NCBI GenBank assembly: GCA_903862655.1
Contig: CAIOZA010000046.1
Coordinates: forward strand, 1-63,245
Length of the DNA stretch: 63,245 nucleotides
Direction: 5' to 3'
DNA from: an uncultured Ignavibacteria bacterium
GTDB lineage: Bacteria; Bacteroidota; Ignavibacteria; Kapaibacteriales; UBA2268
Positions 18,639 through 28,668 of the stretch are shown here, one piece after another. The position numbers and the translations under genes were made by a program. The notes under the pieces are model-generated. The model searched no databases, was not told the origin of the DNA, and saw nothing but the letters and a program-made list of their open reading frames with translations. Positions within the stretch are counted from its first letter, which is position 1. Every line of letters starts with the position of its first letter.

Positions 18639-18854
18639 AGCCTGAGGGCTTATTTATTACTATTTAAGCCACGCTGATTATCGTTGTCAATCGAGTGAAA
18701 GAACCGTTAAGTTTAAAAACTATAAGGTTTAGTCATTGTTGATAAATAGCAGGCCTCAACCAGCAATGGTAGCCGAAAGGCTCAGTGGAAGCTAAATATC
18801 TTCAGGCTGGCCTAAACGTGTTGAGTTGGGTTCTTTTCCAACTCGAGTTTTTTT
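18639..18854 (+). ncRNA. ssrS: Probable 6S RNA
   Basis: A 370-bp gap between zapA and rny holds a structured segment. AGCCTGAGGG at 18639-18648 pairs with TCTTCAGGCT at 18799-18808 (ten pairs, allowing G-U), giving a closing stem around about 150 nt of unpaired-looking sequence with an inner AGCC-GAAA-GGCT hairpin (18771-18782). A strong terminator follows: GAGTTGG (18823-18829) with CCAACTC (18838-18844), then a T run. 6S RNA binds housekeeping RNA polymerase and is often encoded beside zapA. The call rests on position and fold, not on a covariance search. Confidence 0.6.
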
Positions 18855-18971
18855 AAACACCAATGATATTTAGTGTGGCGCTTTTTTTATTAGAACTCAA
18901 TTGAAAAACATCTATTATTACACAGAAAGGTTTAAGAAGTTTTTGGAGCAAAAGCTTAGAAAGGTAAAGAA

Positions 18972-20546
18972 ATGAATGAAATGATGATAGTTCTGCTCAG
19001 TATTGTAGGACTTGTCGTAGGATTGGTAGCCGGTTTTGCTATAACGAATTTTGCTGGGAACAAGCAATCGGCAATGAAGGTGAAAGAAGCAGAATTAAGT
19101 GCACAGAATTTAATCAAGGAAGCAGAGAAGGAAGCCACCAATCTAAAAAAAGAAAAACTACTCGAAGTTAAAGAGGAATGGCATAAACGGAAACAAGAAT
19201 TTGAAAATGAAGTACAATCAAGAAAAGCTAAAATTCAGATTCTCGAAAAGCAGATAAAATCCCGCGAAGATGCAGTTGATCAGAAGCTTGAAACGATCAC
19301 AAAGAAAGAGAAACAGCTGCTGGGATATGAAGAAGAGTTGAAGAAAAAAGATGATGGAATTAAGCAGAAATATGCTGAAGCTCAGAAGGTAGTCGATCAG
19401 CAGTTATCTAAATTAGAATCCATAAGTGGTTTGACAAGGGATGAAGCTAAAAAAATACTGGTTGATAATCTGATTAATGAAGCAAAGTCCGAAGCTGCCG
19501 CCTATGTTAAACAGATTAGAGATGAAGCTAAACAAAACGCACAAAGGGAAGCTAAGAATCTGATAATTGACGCTATTCAAAGAACAGCCTCAGACCATAG
19601 TGTCGAAAGTACCGTGTCGGTGGTTAGTCTTGAAAGTGACGAAATGAAAGGAAGAATCATTGGTCGCGAAGGCAGAAACATCAGAGCCTTTGAAGCCGCC
19701 ACCGGAATAGATTTGATTATTGACGATACTCCTGAAGCAGTCGTAATTTCTGGATTCGATCCTTTCCGCAGGGAAGTTGCCAAAAAGGCACTTCAGAGAT
19801 TAATGGAAGATGGAAGAATTCATCCTACAAGAATTGAAGAAGTTGTTGAAAAAACTAAGAAGGAACTTGAAGAAGAAATATTCAGAGTTGGTGAAACTGC
19901 CATCATTGAATTGAACCTTCACAATTTTCATCCTGAATTAGTTCGCCACGTTGGTAAGATGAAATACAGATCAAGCTATGGTCAGAACTTGCTGAATCAT
20001 TCAATTGAAGTCGCAACTCTTTGCGGCATAATGGCTGTAGAATTAGATCTCGATCCAAACATTGCAAAGAGAGCAGGTATTCTGCATGATATCGGTAAAT
20101 GTGTTGATCAGAACACTGAAGGTCCACACGCTCTGATAGGGTTCGAACTTACTAAGAAATTCAAAGAGTCACAGACTGTCTGCAACGCAGTTGGAGCTCA
20201 CCATGAAGACATAGAGATGGAAACGCCTTATGCCGTTCTGGTTCAAGCTGCCGATAGCATCAGTGGTGCAAGACCCGGAGCAAGACGCGAATCTCTTGAG
20301 AATTATGTAAAGAGATTAGAAAAGCTCGAGACACTTGCCAACAGCTTCGAAGGTGTTCAGAAAACATTTGCTATCCAAGCCGGTAGAGAAGTTAGAGTTA
20401 TCGTCGAACCCGAAAGAGTTGATGATGTTTCAGCGGACAATATGGCGTCAGAAATTGCAAAGAAAATAGAAAATGAAATGGAATACCCAGGACAGATAAA
20501 AGTTACAGTCATTCGCGAGAGAAGAAGCGTTTCTTTAGCAAAGTAA
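18972..20546 (+). CDS. rny: Ribonuclease Y
   Basis: Membrane-anchored endoribonuclease that starts mRNA decay. An N-terminal transmembrane helix (residues about 5-27) is followed by a long charged coiled coil (30-200), a KH domain with GRIIGREGRNIRAFEAATGIDL (about 220-240), and an HD domain with NHSIEVATL and LHDIGK (about residue 370) and the downstream AHHEDIE that complete the metal site. The end, GQIKVTVIRERRSVSLAK, is the family's typical C-terminus. The 524-residue length is standard. GGTAAAG precedes the ATG. It lies downstream of the 6S RNA terminator, so it probably has its own promoter. Confidence 0.97.
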   Translation: MNEMMIVLLSIVGLVVGLVAGFAITNFAGNKQSAMKVKEAELSAQNLIKEAEKEATNLKKEKLLEVKEEWHKRKQEFENEVQSRKAKIQILEKQIKSREDAVDQKLETITKKEKQLLGYEEELKKKDDGIKQKYAEAQKVVDQQLSKLESISGLTRDEAKKILVDNLINEAKSEAAAYVKQIRDEAKQNAQREAKNLIIDAIQRTASDHSVESTVSVVSLESDEMKGRIIGREGRNIRAFEAATGIDLIIDDTPEAVVISGFDPFRREVAKKALQRLMEDGRIHPTRIEEVVEKTKKELEEEIFRVGETAIIELNLHNFHPELVRHVGKMKYRSSYGQNLLNHSIEVATLCGIMAVELDLDPNIAKRAGILHDIGKCVDQNTEGPHALIGFELTKKFKESQTVCNAVGAHHEDIEMETPYAVLVQAADSISGARPGARRESLENYVKRLEKLETLANSFEGVQKTFAIQAGREVRVIVEPERVDDVSADNMASEIAKKIENEMEYPGQIKVTVIRERRSVSLAK

Positions 20547-20570
20547 ACATTAGAAATATCGCAAATCAAG

Positions 20571-20594
20571 GGGAGGCTATGCCTCCCTTTTTTT
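20571..20594 (+). terminator. Terminator of rny
   Basis: A perfect 7-bp GC-rich stem (GGGAGGC with GCCTCCC), a three-base loop and a run of seven T residues. Confidence 0.92.
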
Positions 20595-20736
20595 ATGAAG
20601 GAAAGAAAGGTTATTCTTAGCTGAGTTCTGAATGATAATTTTTCACGAAATCTGTAACAAAATGGTTTTTAATGTTTTATTATTATTGTGTTTAATGTTA
20701 TTTTGCTTAAAAATTTTAAAGTTTTATTGAATTTGA

Positions 20737-23700
20737 ATGAAAACTACCCTAATATTTCTATTGCTTATAAGCATTACAAGTTTGTTTGCTCAGCCAACCG
20801 ATACACTGATCTCGTATAACATTACTAAGCTGGATAATCCCGATGCTGGTTATATTATGCTTGGGCCTCTGAATAAAGAAGGAATTTTGTGTCTTTTTGA
20901 TAACAATGGAGACCAGATCTATGTAAGAAAATTGCCAACAGCGAATGACGGACAAATGCTCAAGATGACGAATTTTAAATATTTCGGAAATGGTGTTTAC
21001 TCTTTCTTTTCTTCAAATTCTTCAACTGCCGGTCAATACTACATTTTAAATAATAATTTTAGTTTTATCGACAGTGTCTCCTGCAAAACACCTATTATTA
21101 CAGATTTCCACGATATGGCTATTAAACCCAATGGCAACTATATTGTTTATGGCAGAAAGTCCATAACAGTGGATATGAGTAAAAAGGTTAAGGATGGGAA
21201 TCCAAATGCTACAATAGGGAATATGATTATTCAGGAAATTGCGCCAGATAAATCACTGGTAGCTGAATGGAACATGTATGATCATGTAGACATTCTAGAA
21301 GCGACATCAGATGTTGATCTGACATTAAAAAGCATCGATCCTTTCCACATAAACTCAATATTTGTAGATATTGACGGAAATTTAATAGTTTCGGCAAGGC
21401 ATCTTGATCAGATAATCAAGATTGCATGGCCATCAGGTCAGATATTATGGAGAATCGGTGGCACTTCAGCTAAAGCAAATGATTTCAAAATCTTAAATGA
21501 CACTAAAGATGGCTTTACCGGATTTTCGCATCAGCATGATGTAAAAAGACTTGCAAATGGTAATTTATTGTTATTTGATAACGGACAATTGAAGGCTGAC
21601 TATTTCCCATCAAGGGTTGTAGAGTATATATTTAATGAATCTGCTAAAACAATTACCAAGACCTGGGAATTCTTTCATCCTGATTCAATTAACTCCCAAA
21701 GTATGGGAAATGCAGAAAGATTGCCTAACGGCAACACTTTTATTGGTTGGGGAGGCTCTTTCGGCGGTGATTATAAATCAATAGCGACTGAATGCCGCCC
21801 TGATGGATCAATTGCTTTCGAAATGGAGCACCAAACAAGGGGTAGTTACAGAGCTCTCAGATATGTGCTAAAGAATAATTCTGTTAGTTATGTCATTGCC
21901 AATGCTAATACTTATGACTTCAATAATTCAACAAATGTAACAGGTGTTACGTTACAATTGTCTGGCATAACCGGATCAGGCTATACTTCAGTAGAACGCC
22001 ACGATTATTCGCCGCACAACCTATCTTACAGTTCTTCGGTACCTTGTATCCTTTTGAATAGAAGATATGTAATTAATAGTAAGGGAATAGTATCTGTTCA
22101 GGGCAAAATCATTATTAAATTGCCGGAATTGAAAACTCTTGCTAATGCCTCAGATTTAGTTATATTCTACAGAAATAAAGAAAATACCGGAAGCTTTGCG
22201 CCACTAGCCACTACCTTAGATTCATCGCTATCGCAACTGGAAGCGAATATCTCTGGATTTGGTGAATTCATGGTTGCTTTCAATACATCAACTGAATATC
22301 CACCGCCTACTTTGACATTACCGATAAATAACGAGAACGGAGTTTCATCATCGCCTTTACTACACTGGACAAGAAATGGAAGTAATGAATTCTATCGTTT
22401 GCAAGTATCACAAACATCTAATTTTGATTCAATAATTTTAGATACAAACAATCTAAAAGAAAACAGATTTACCGTTTTGAATCTGTCAAATTACAAGAAA
22501 TATTATTGGCGGATTAGTGCCTTTACACAAAATTGTTCGAGTGCCTGGTCTTTACCTTATTGTTTCACAACATTTGTACCAGCTCCAAATCTTGAATTGC
22601 CATCAGACAAACAAAGTGATGTTCCTGTAAAATGTGCTTTCTCTTGGAAAGCAGTAACAGGAGCTACACAATATAGAATTCAGATCTCAGGTAATCAAAA
22701 TATGCTCGATACAATTAGGGATTCATCAGTAGTTTCAACTGAACTTAGTTTAACAATTGATAATTTAAAGTATTATAGTGCATATTATTGGAGAGTATCT
22801 GCTGCTGAAAATGGAAAATTTGGTCCATGGTCTGATGTCTGGAGCTTTACAACTGTTTCGCTTATACCGGTCTTGACATTCCCGGTTAACCAGGCCACCA
22901 GCCAACCAATCAATGGAGTGCTCCGGTGGGAAGACATTGGTCCGGGATTCATTTATAGAGTACAGGTTGCCTCGGACAGTATCTTCCGTAATATTGTGCT
23001 TGATGAATCTGGATTGAATTCAAATTATATCAATTATAAAGATTTTAATTATATAACGGATTATTACTGGAGAATTAAAGCAGAGACAATTGACTCTAAA
23101 AGTGACTGGTCGGAGCGTTGGAAGTTCAGAACTATTATCCACACACCTGAACTGCTTTCTCCAAAGAATCATGCAAAAAGTGTAAATACTAACGGATACT
23201 TAGCTTGCGCTATGATAAAAGGTGCAACAAAATACGAGGTAGAATTAGCCAAAGACAGTCTGTTTAAGAATATAATTTTAACAACAACAGACAGCACAGG
23301 CATTTTCAAGTATAATAATCTTGACACTGAAACCACATACTACTGGCATGTTCGTATGTATGACGAACAGTTGCCTGGCTCATGGTCGGCACTCTGGGCA
23401 TTTAAATCCCTGAAGAGCGGTCAAGTTGCCAGCCCGGATCCTGTCTATCCATTTATAAGAACTAATACTATTCCCGAGAAATTTGATTTCAAATGGGGAT
23501 CTGTCTCTGGTGCAGATTCTTATGATATTCAGCTATCCACAGACTCAATATTTGCAAGTATTATTTTTGAAAAATCTGACCAATCTGAAATATTCACTGG
23601 TTCACCTCTATTGGCACATAACATAAGGTACTTCTGGCGGGCTAAAAGCAAGAAAGCAACGGACAGCAGTGAATGGTCTGACTATGCTGATTTCTATGTA

Positions 23701-24258
23701 TGTCTTGATTCCGTTACTCTTTTTATTCCAGAAGATGGTGCAACTGATTTGCCAAATAATCCCTTTTTAGTGTGGGATAATGCTCCTGATGCTCAGCTGT
23801 ATCAGATTCAGATAGCCAGAGATTCAGCTTTTGCGGATATAGCTATGGATCTGAATAATCTGAAAAAAGCTCAGGCGAACGCTGAACAGCTGAATTATAA
23901 TACTGTTTTTTACTGGAAAGTACGATCCTTCAATCAGCAAAATGGAAGTTTATGGTCTTCTGTTCGATCTTTCAAGACACAGAAATCAACAGGAGTAGAG
24001 GAATATGTTAAGCATAACACTTTTGCTTATCCAAATCCCGCAGATGAATTTTTGATCCTGGATTTAAGAGAACTTAATGTTGAGGAAGGGTTGATTAAAA
24101 TCTACAATACAACCGGCATGATATTCAATGAAATAAAATTCAGTTCCACAGATAAATTGATGAAGATTCCCCTGATCGGAATTCCAGAGAATATGTATAT
24201 TATTGAACTGGTATCGGGCACAAATGTATATTTCGAAAAATTTATAATAGCCAGGTAG
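20737..24258 (+). CDS. Arylsulfotransferase-like propeller protein with Fn3 repeats and T9SS sorting domain (copy 1)
   Basis: A 1173-residue exported protein. After a signal peptide (SLFAQ), residues about 25-500 form an arylsulfate sulfotransferase (ASST)-type propeller with the His-containing motifs TDFHDMAIKPNG, DPFHINSIFVDIDG and FSHQHDVKRLANGNLLLFDNG. Six or so fibronectin-like modules follow (about 520-1090; recurring YRLQVSQ or YRIQISG, then YYWRISA and WSLPYCF-type ends). A type A sorting domain (AYPNPADEFLIL to KFIIAR) closes it. ASST enzymes move sulfate between phenols, but activity here is unproven. A paralogue with the same layout lies at 38988-42491. No ribosome site is visible, which is common in this group. 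Confidence 0.85.
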   Translation: MKTTLIFLLLISITSLFAQPTDTLISYNITKLDNPDAGYIMLGPLNKEGILCLFDNNGDQIYVRKLPTANDGQMLKMTNFKYFGNGVYSFFSSNSSTAGQYYILNNNFSFIDSVSCKTPIITDFHDMAIKPNGNYIVYGRKSITVDMSKKVKDGNPNATIGNMIIQEIAPDKSLVAEWNMYDHVDILEATSDVDLTLKSIDPFHINSIFVDIDGNLIVSARHLDQIIKIAWPSGQILWRIGGTSAKANDFKILNDTKDGFTGFSHQHDVKRLANGNLLLFDNGQLKADYFPSRVVEYIFNESAKTITKTWEFFHPDSINSQSMGNAERLPNGNTFIGWGGSFGGDYKSIATECRPDGSIAFEMEHQTRGSYRALRYVLKNNSVSYVIANANTYDFNNSTNVTGVTLQLSGITGSGYTSVERHDYSPHNLSYSSSVPCILLNRRYVINSKGIVSVQGKIIIKLPELKTLANASDLVIFYRNKENTGSFAPLATTLDSSLSQLEANISGFGEFMVAFNTSTEYPPPTLTLPINNENGVSSSPLLHWTRNGSNEFYRLQVSQTSNFDSIILDTNNLKENRFTVLNLSNYKKYYWRISAFTQNCSSAWSLPYCFTTFVPAPNLELPSDKQSDVPVKCAFSWKAVTGATQYRIQISGNQNMLDTIRDSSVVSTELSLTIDNLKYYSAYYWRVSAAENGKFGPWSDVWSFTTVSLIPVLTFPVNQATSQPINGVLRWEDIGPGFIYRVQVASDSIFRNIVLDESGLNSNYINYKDFNYITDYYWRIKAETIDSKSDWSERWKFRTIIHTPELLSPKNHAKSVNTNGYLACAMIKGATKYEVELAKDSLFKNIILTTTDSTGIFKYNNLDTETTYYWHVRMYDEQLPGSWSALWAFKSLKSGQVASPDPVYPFIRTNTIPEKFDFKWGSVSGADSYDIQLSTDSIFASIIFEKSDQSEIFTGSPLLAHNIRYFWRAKSKKATDSSEWSDYADFYVCLDSVTLFIPEDGATDLPNNPFLVWDNAPDAQLYQIQIARDSAFADIAMDLNNLKKAQANAEQLNYNTVFYWKVRSFNQQNGSLWSSVRSFKTQKSTGVEEYVKHNTFAYPNPADEFLILDLRELNVEEGLIKIYNTTGMIFNEIKFSSTDKLMKIPLIGIPENMYIIELVSGTNVYFEKFIIAR

Positions 24259-24291
24259 ACAAAACAATCACAAAAGCCTGGATACAGCAAA

Positions 24292-24311
24292 GGCACGGTG
24301 TGCCCCGTGCC
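24292..24311. other. GC-rich hairpin in short gap
   Basis: GGCACGG and CCGTGCC form a perfect 7-bp stem between converging genes. No T run follows on the plus strand, so it may act as a weak terminator or an RNA stabiliser. Confidence 0.4.
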
Positions 24312-24348
24312 CATACAGTATTGGAAGAGTAAATGAGTCCTGAGATTA

Positions 24349-25701
24349 TTATGGAACTATACGATAAATCATTCTTGGGAATGGAATAACTTCACGAATA
24401 TGCTGAGCTCCAGTGATCCATTTTACTGTTCTTTCCACTCCGAGACCGAAGCCACTATGAGTAACGGAACCATATTTACGCAGGTCGAGATACCATTGGA
24501 ACTCCTCTTCAGGTAGATTCTCGTGCTTGATTCTCTCTAACAGCAGATCATAATTATCTTCACGTTGACTTCCACCGATCAATTCACCGGCTTTCTCTGG
24601 TCCGAGCATATCCATAGCAAGAACAACCTTTTCATTATCGGGATCTCGTTTCATATAAAAAGCTTTGACTTCCGTTGGATATCTATGTATGATGCAGGGC
24701 TTGTCGAACTGTTCCATGATGGCTTCTTCCTGGGTTGAGCCAAAGTCTTCACCCCATGGGAATTCGGTTTCAACCTCTTTACCATCAACTTTAGTAATCA
24801 ATGGAATTTTATTTTTTTGCAACCATTCAACTGCTTCAGAATAACTCATTCTGTGGAATGGGCGTACAACTTTTTCAAGCATAGTCGTATCGCGTTCAAG
24901 TGTTTTTAACTCCTGCTGGCATGTTTTAAGGACGAACTTTACAATATACTCGACCAGATCTTCAGCAAGATCCATGTCGTCATTAAGGTCGAAAAAAGCC
25001 ATTTCCGGCTCAACCATCCAGAACTCTGTAAGATGCTTTCTGGTTTTAGAACGTTCAGCTCTAAATGTTGGGCCAAAAGTATAAACTCTGCCTAATGCCA
25101 TTGCCGAAGCTTCGGCATAAAGTTGCCCAGATTGAGAAAGATATGCTTTACCAAGATCGAAATATTGTGTTTCGAACAATGTGGATGTGCCTTCGCAGGC
25201 ATTTGGAGTTAGTATGGGTGAATCCATTAATTTGAATCCATTACCGTCAAAGAAATCACGGATAGCTTTAACAACTGCTGAGCGTACGCGCATGATAGCG
25301 TGCTGACGGGAAGAACGAAGCCATAAATGTCTGTGTTCGAGAAGGAAAGCATCGCCATGCTCTTTTGGGGTAATAGGATAATCCTTAGCTAAAGTAACTA
25401 TCTCGAGGTTTGTAACATCAATTTCAAAGCCACCGGGAGCTTTGTCGGTAGGTACAACTTTGCCAGTAATCATAACCGATGATTCCTGAGTTAACAATTT
25501 CCCATTCTGAAAGATTTCTTCACTAACGTTACTCTGGAATAAAACACATTGGCAAATGCCTGTTCCATCGCGAAGAATAATGAATTGGAGCTTACCTTTG
25601 CCTCTAAGATTATAAACCCATCCTCGTAAAGTAACTTCTTTCCCTTCTGATTCTTTCAACTGTTCTATGGTCGTATAACCTTTGTACCTGGATAGTGACA
25701 T
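24349..25701 (-). CDS. asnS: Asparagine-tRNA ligase
   Basis: Charges tRNA-Asn with asparagine in the cytoplasm. Class IIb synthetase: the N-terminal OB-fold ([24 protein letters not shown] split around residues 22-45) binds the anticodon. The catalytic core holds motif 2 ([21 protein letters not shown] near residue 213) and motif 3 ([12 protein letters not shown] near the end). The 450-residue size is typical. The start is the ATG at 25699-25701, with GAGAGG 6 nt upstream; a TTG one codon earlier is not needed. Its presence suggests that asparaginyl-tRNA is made directly rather than by the GatCAB route alone. Confidence 0.96.
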   Translation of the reverse strand: MSLSRYKGYTTIEQLKESEGKEVTLRGWVYNLRGKGKLQFIILRDGTGICQCVLFQSNVSEEIFQNGKLLTQESSVMITGKVVPTDKAPGGFEIDVTNLEIVTLAKDYPITPKEHGDAFLLEHRHLWLRSSRQHAIMRVRSAVVKAIRDFFDGNGFKLMDSPILTPNACEGTSTLFETQYFDLGKAYLSQSGQLYAEASAMALGRVYTFGPTFRAERSKTRKHLTEFWMVEPEMAFFDLNDDMDLAEDLVEYIVKFVLKTCQQELKTLERDTTMLEKVVRPFHRMSYSEAVEWLQKNKIPLITKVDGKEVETEFPWGEDFGSTQEEAIMEQFDKPCIIHRYPTEVKAFYMKRDPDNEKVVLAMDMLGPEKAGELIGGSQREDNYDLLLERIKHENLPEEEFQWYLDLRKYGSVTHSGFGLGVERTVKWITGAQHIREVIPFPRMIYRIVP

Positions 25702-25871
25702 CAAAAACCTCTCGAATTTTGTATTTAACTAAAGAACAAAAATACGATTAATTTGTAAATTTATTTATATCAAACACAATTATGATTATTTATTCTTGAT
25801 TTGTAAGAATTTTATTTTTAAATTATTAATCTATCAAAGCACATGCTTGAAAAAGAAATCATAGGAGAGTC

Positions 25872-28394
25872 ATGTTTATAAATATAATATTCCGGAAGAT
25901 ATTTCCGGTTTCTTTGTTAGTCTGTTTTTTGGGCTTAACATATTATTCATTTGCTCACACGAGTGGGATAACTGCCCGCAATTCCACTACAACTTCGGGT
26001 TGCGGCAGCGGGTCATGCCACGGAGCGTCCTCAAGTTCACAGGTAACAGTGGGTATAACGAGTGGTTCCGGAAGTTTTACAGTTCCTATTAATTCAACAA
26101 CAACTTTTACTGTAACCGTGTCTAACGGCACTAAGGTTAATGCAGGTGTTAATATAGCAGTAAAAACATCACAGACTACCAGTCCCGGAACAAATGTTGG
26201 AACAATAATAGCAGGGACTAATCTTAAGACGACAGGATCACCCGTCGAACTGACTCATTCCGCACCAGTTCTTCTTTCGGGCGGATCTGCAAGTTTTTCT
26301 TTCAATTGGACTGCTCCTGCTACCCCCGGTACTTATTACATCAGAGCCTGCGGATTAGCCGGAAACGGGGATAACGGTAGCAATAATGATTTGTGGAACT
26401 GGATGCCTGTTCAGACAGTAACTGTAATAGCCGGACCATCTATCACTGTTACTGCACCCAATGGAGCTGAGGAAATCTGTGCCGGCAAAAATATATTAGT
26501 CCGATGGACATCGAGCTTGGTTACGTCGGTAAAAATTGAGCTTTCTTCCGATGGTGGAATAACATATCCTACATTACTAGCCGACAACATTAATGCTTCA
26601 ATAGGAAGCTGGACTTGGGCAGTGAGTGCTTCAATGGCCACCGGCACGACTTATAAAGTTAGAGTGTCCGACGTAAGCAGTTCAAATGTTAGAGACGAGA
26701 GCAACAATAATTTTACAATATATTCAAAAGCAAACATTACAGAACAGCCACTTCCTTTGACGATATGTACCTCATCTAGTGCTGTATTTACATGCAGAGC
26801 CAGCGGCTATAATATAACTTATCAGTGGCGCAAGAATGGGGCTGACATACAAAATGCAACTACACAGATGCTTACAATCAGCAACGCTCAGATGGCAGAT
26901 TCTGGCAAATATTCATGTATGATAACCGGTTTGTGTGATTCAGTAGGCAGTCAGGCGGTAGATTTGAAATTTAAAATAACTCCTGAAATTGCAGGTCAGC
27001 CAAAGAATGATACAACCTGTCTCGGAGGCAGCGTTACGTTCAGTGTTGATGCAATCGGCACAGCTTTGAGTTATTCATGGAGTCATGCCGGGAAGACAAT
27101 CCCAAGTTCAAATACTACATCCCTAATATTAAAAAACGTTACTATGGCAGATTCCGGAGCTTACCAATGTGTTGTATCAGGAGCATGTCTTCCAAAAATA
27201 ACGAGCAATTATGCTTATCTTAAAGTATATCAATCTGTCTCTATATCTGTTCATCCTGTTTTCAAAGCTGTTCTAGAGGGAGCAAATTACACTCTGAGCC
27301 TGACTGCAGGCGGAACAAATGTCAAATATCAGTGGCGAAAGAATGGTGACACAATACTAGGTGCAATTAAATATCAGCTGGATTTTAAAAACATCACCCT
27401 TACCGATTCTGGTAATTATGATTGTATTGTATCGAACAGATGTGGATTTATCACAAGTAAACCTGCAAAAATTTCTGTAATTCAGCCTGAGCAGCCAAAT
27501 CTTGTTTTGGCTTTGTTAAGTGTTGATTTTGGCAATCTGCCGGTTGGTACGACAAAGGATACAGTTCTTGCTAATGTAATTCACAATACTTCATCGACTG
27601 CATTAACAATAACGGCTATCGATATTGCCGGAAAAGATCCGGGCGAATTTACATTGCAAAATATTAATCTGCCAATGATAGTTCCCGGGGGTGAGTACAG
27701 GGATTTGAACATTAAAATTATGCCGAAGTCTACAGGAGTGAAATCCGCTGTGATTACATTTACATCCAACTCAAAGAGTGCTGCAACACTGAATTTAATA
27801 GGATTTGGAACTACTTCGGTCAAAAATTTATCGTTAACAGGTTATGATTTTGGTGGTGTCAGTATAGGACTATTAACTAATGGAGAACTTAAATTGGTCA
27901 ATACCGGCAATGTTGATGCTAAAGTCACAAAGATTACAATGGTTGGAGATACTGATGTCTTTCATATTGCGTCACCAGCTCTACCATTGATAATTGGGGC
28001 AAGCCAAACATTAACTTTACCGGTTTCATTTAAAGCCCAAAAAGCCGGGACATTTTCAGCGGATGTAACTGTTGAAGATAGTTATGGAGGTAATTATACA
28101 GCAAAAGTTATGGGTGTTAGTGTACCTTTAGATGTGAATGAATATGACAATACAGACATGATAAAGATTTCTCCTAATCCTGCATCAGATTTCATAGAAA
28201 TATCCGTAGGGGCGAAAGGCAGTTCTCTCTTACAAAGCGATTTGAGAATATTTAACATATATGGACAGAACTGCGACCTCATCCCAACCCTCTCCACGAG
28301 TGGAAAGGGAGTAAGAATCAATGTTTCCTGTTTGCCTCCGGGAATGTATTTCGTGCGGATTGGGGATAGAGTCGGGAAGTTTGTGAAGATATAA
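25872..28394 (+). CDS. Secreted Ig-domain protein with choice-of-anchor-like N-terminus and T9SS sorting domain
   Basis: An 840-residue exported protein. The signal peptide is followed by a Reeler/choice-of-anchor-type beta domain (about residues 30-185) that starts with a Cys-Cys-His cluster (Cys44, Cys49, His50; CX4CH) and ends GTYYIRACGLAGNGDNG. Next come an Ig-like/Fn3 segment (190-285), three Ig-like domains with YQWRKN and DSGKYSC or DSGAYQC signatures (about 290-540), and two ASPM/Hydin-like beta modules (FGNLPVGTTKDT, FGGVSIGLLTNG). The end is a type A sorting domain (ISPNPASDFIEIS to KFVKI). AGGAG lies 6 nt before the ATG. The role is unknown; heme or metal binding by the CX4CH cluster is only a possibility. 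Confidence 0.82.
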   Translation: MFINIIFRKIFPVSLLVCFLGLTYYSFAHTSGITARNSTTTSGCGSGSCHGASSSSQVTVGITSGSGSFTVPINSTTTFTVTVSNGTKVNAGVNIAVKTSQTTSPGTNVGTIIAGTNLKTTGSPVELTHSAPVLLSGGSASFSFNWTAPATPGTYYIRACGLAGNGDNGSNNDLWNWMPVQTVTVIAGPSITVTAPNGAEEICAGKNILVRWTSSLVTSVKIELSSDGGITYPTLLADNINASIGSWTWAVSASMATGTTYKVRVSDVSSSNVRDESNNNFTIYSKANITEQPLPLTICTSSSAVFTCRASGYNITYQWRKNGADIQNATTQMLTISNAQMADSGKYSCMITGLCDSVGSQAVDLKFKITPEIAGQPKNDTTCLGGSVTFSVDAIGTALSYSWSHAGKTIPSSNTTSLILKNVTMADSGAYQCVVSGACLPKITSNYAYLKVYQSVSISVHPVFKAVLEGANYTLSLTAGGTNVKYQWRKNGDTILGAIKYQLDFKNITLTDSGNYDCIVSNRCGFITSKPAKISVIQPEQPNLVLALLSVDFGNLPVGTTKDTVLANVIHNTSSTALTITAIDIAGKDPGEFTLQNINLPMIVPGGEYRDLNIKIMPKSTGVKSAVITFTSNSKSAATLNLIGFGTTSVKNLSLTGYDFGGVSIGLLTNGELKLVNTGNVDAKVTKITMVGDTDVFHIASPALPLIIGASQTLTLPVSFKAQKAGTFSADVTVEDSYGGNYTAKVMGVSVPLDVNEYDNTDMIKISPNPASDFIEISVGAKGSSLLQSDLRIFNIYGQNCDLIPTLSTSGKGVRINVSCLPPGMYFVRIGDRVGKFVKI

Positions 28395-28583
28395 AATTTA
28401 AGATCAGTACCCGAAATTGCATTTTTTGTAATGGTGGTATTTCATCAGTTCAGATCGACAGTAGAATCTATATTCATACGGCTCCTAGCTTTCTTTTTGG
28501 GGTTTATTTCGAAGAAAAACGATCATTTATGAAATCAGAATTTCGTACTAAATGCATTAAAATCAGCTAAAATGAAAAATTAT

Positions 28584-28615
28584 TTTGTTTATTATTTCGA
28601 TTATCTTTATTTTTG
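28584..28615 (+). promoter_or_regulatory. Promoter of rpsD (Bacteroidota type)
   Basis: TTTG at 28584-28587 and TATTTTTG at 28608-28615 are separated by 20 nt, matching the -33/-7 promoter of the primary sigma factor of this group. Transcription would start near 28622, giving a leader of about 45 nt. The rest of the gap from 28395 shows no gene. Confidence 0.6.
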
Positions 28616-28668
28616 TAGTTCTGTAAATTAAATAAAGCAAAAATAAGAATTTTGAGAAGAGAGGAACA

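Noticed and set aside
28440-28520. Possible remnant of a dispersed repeat around the GGCTCCTAGC sequence after the Ig-domain gene
   Set aside because: Only one short piece is seen in this window and no second full copy could be aligned.
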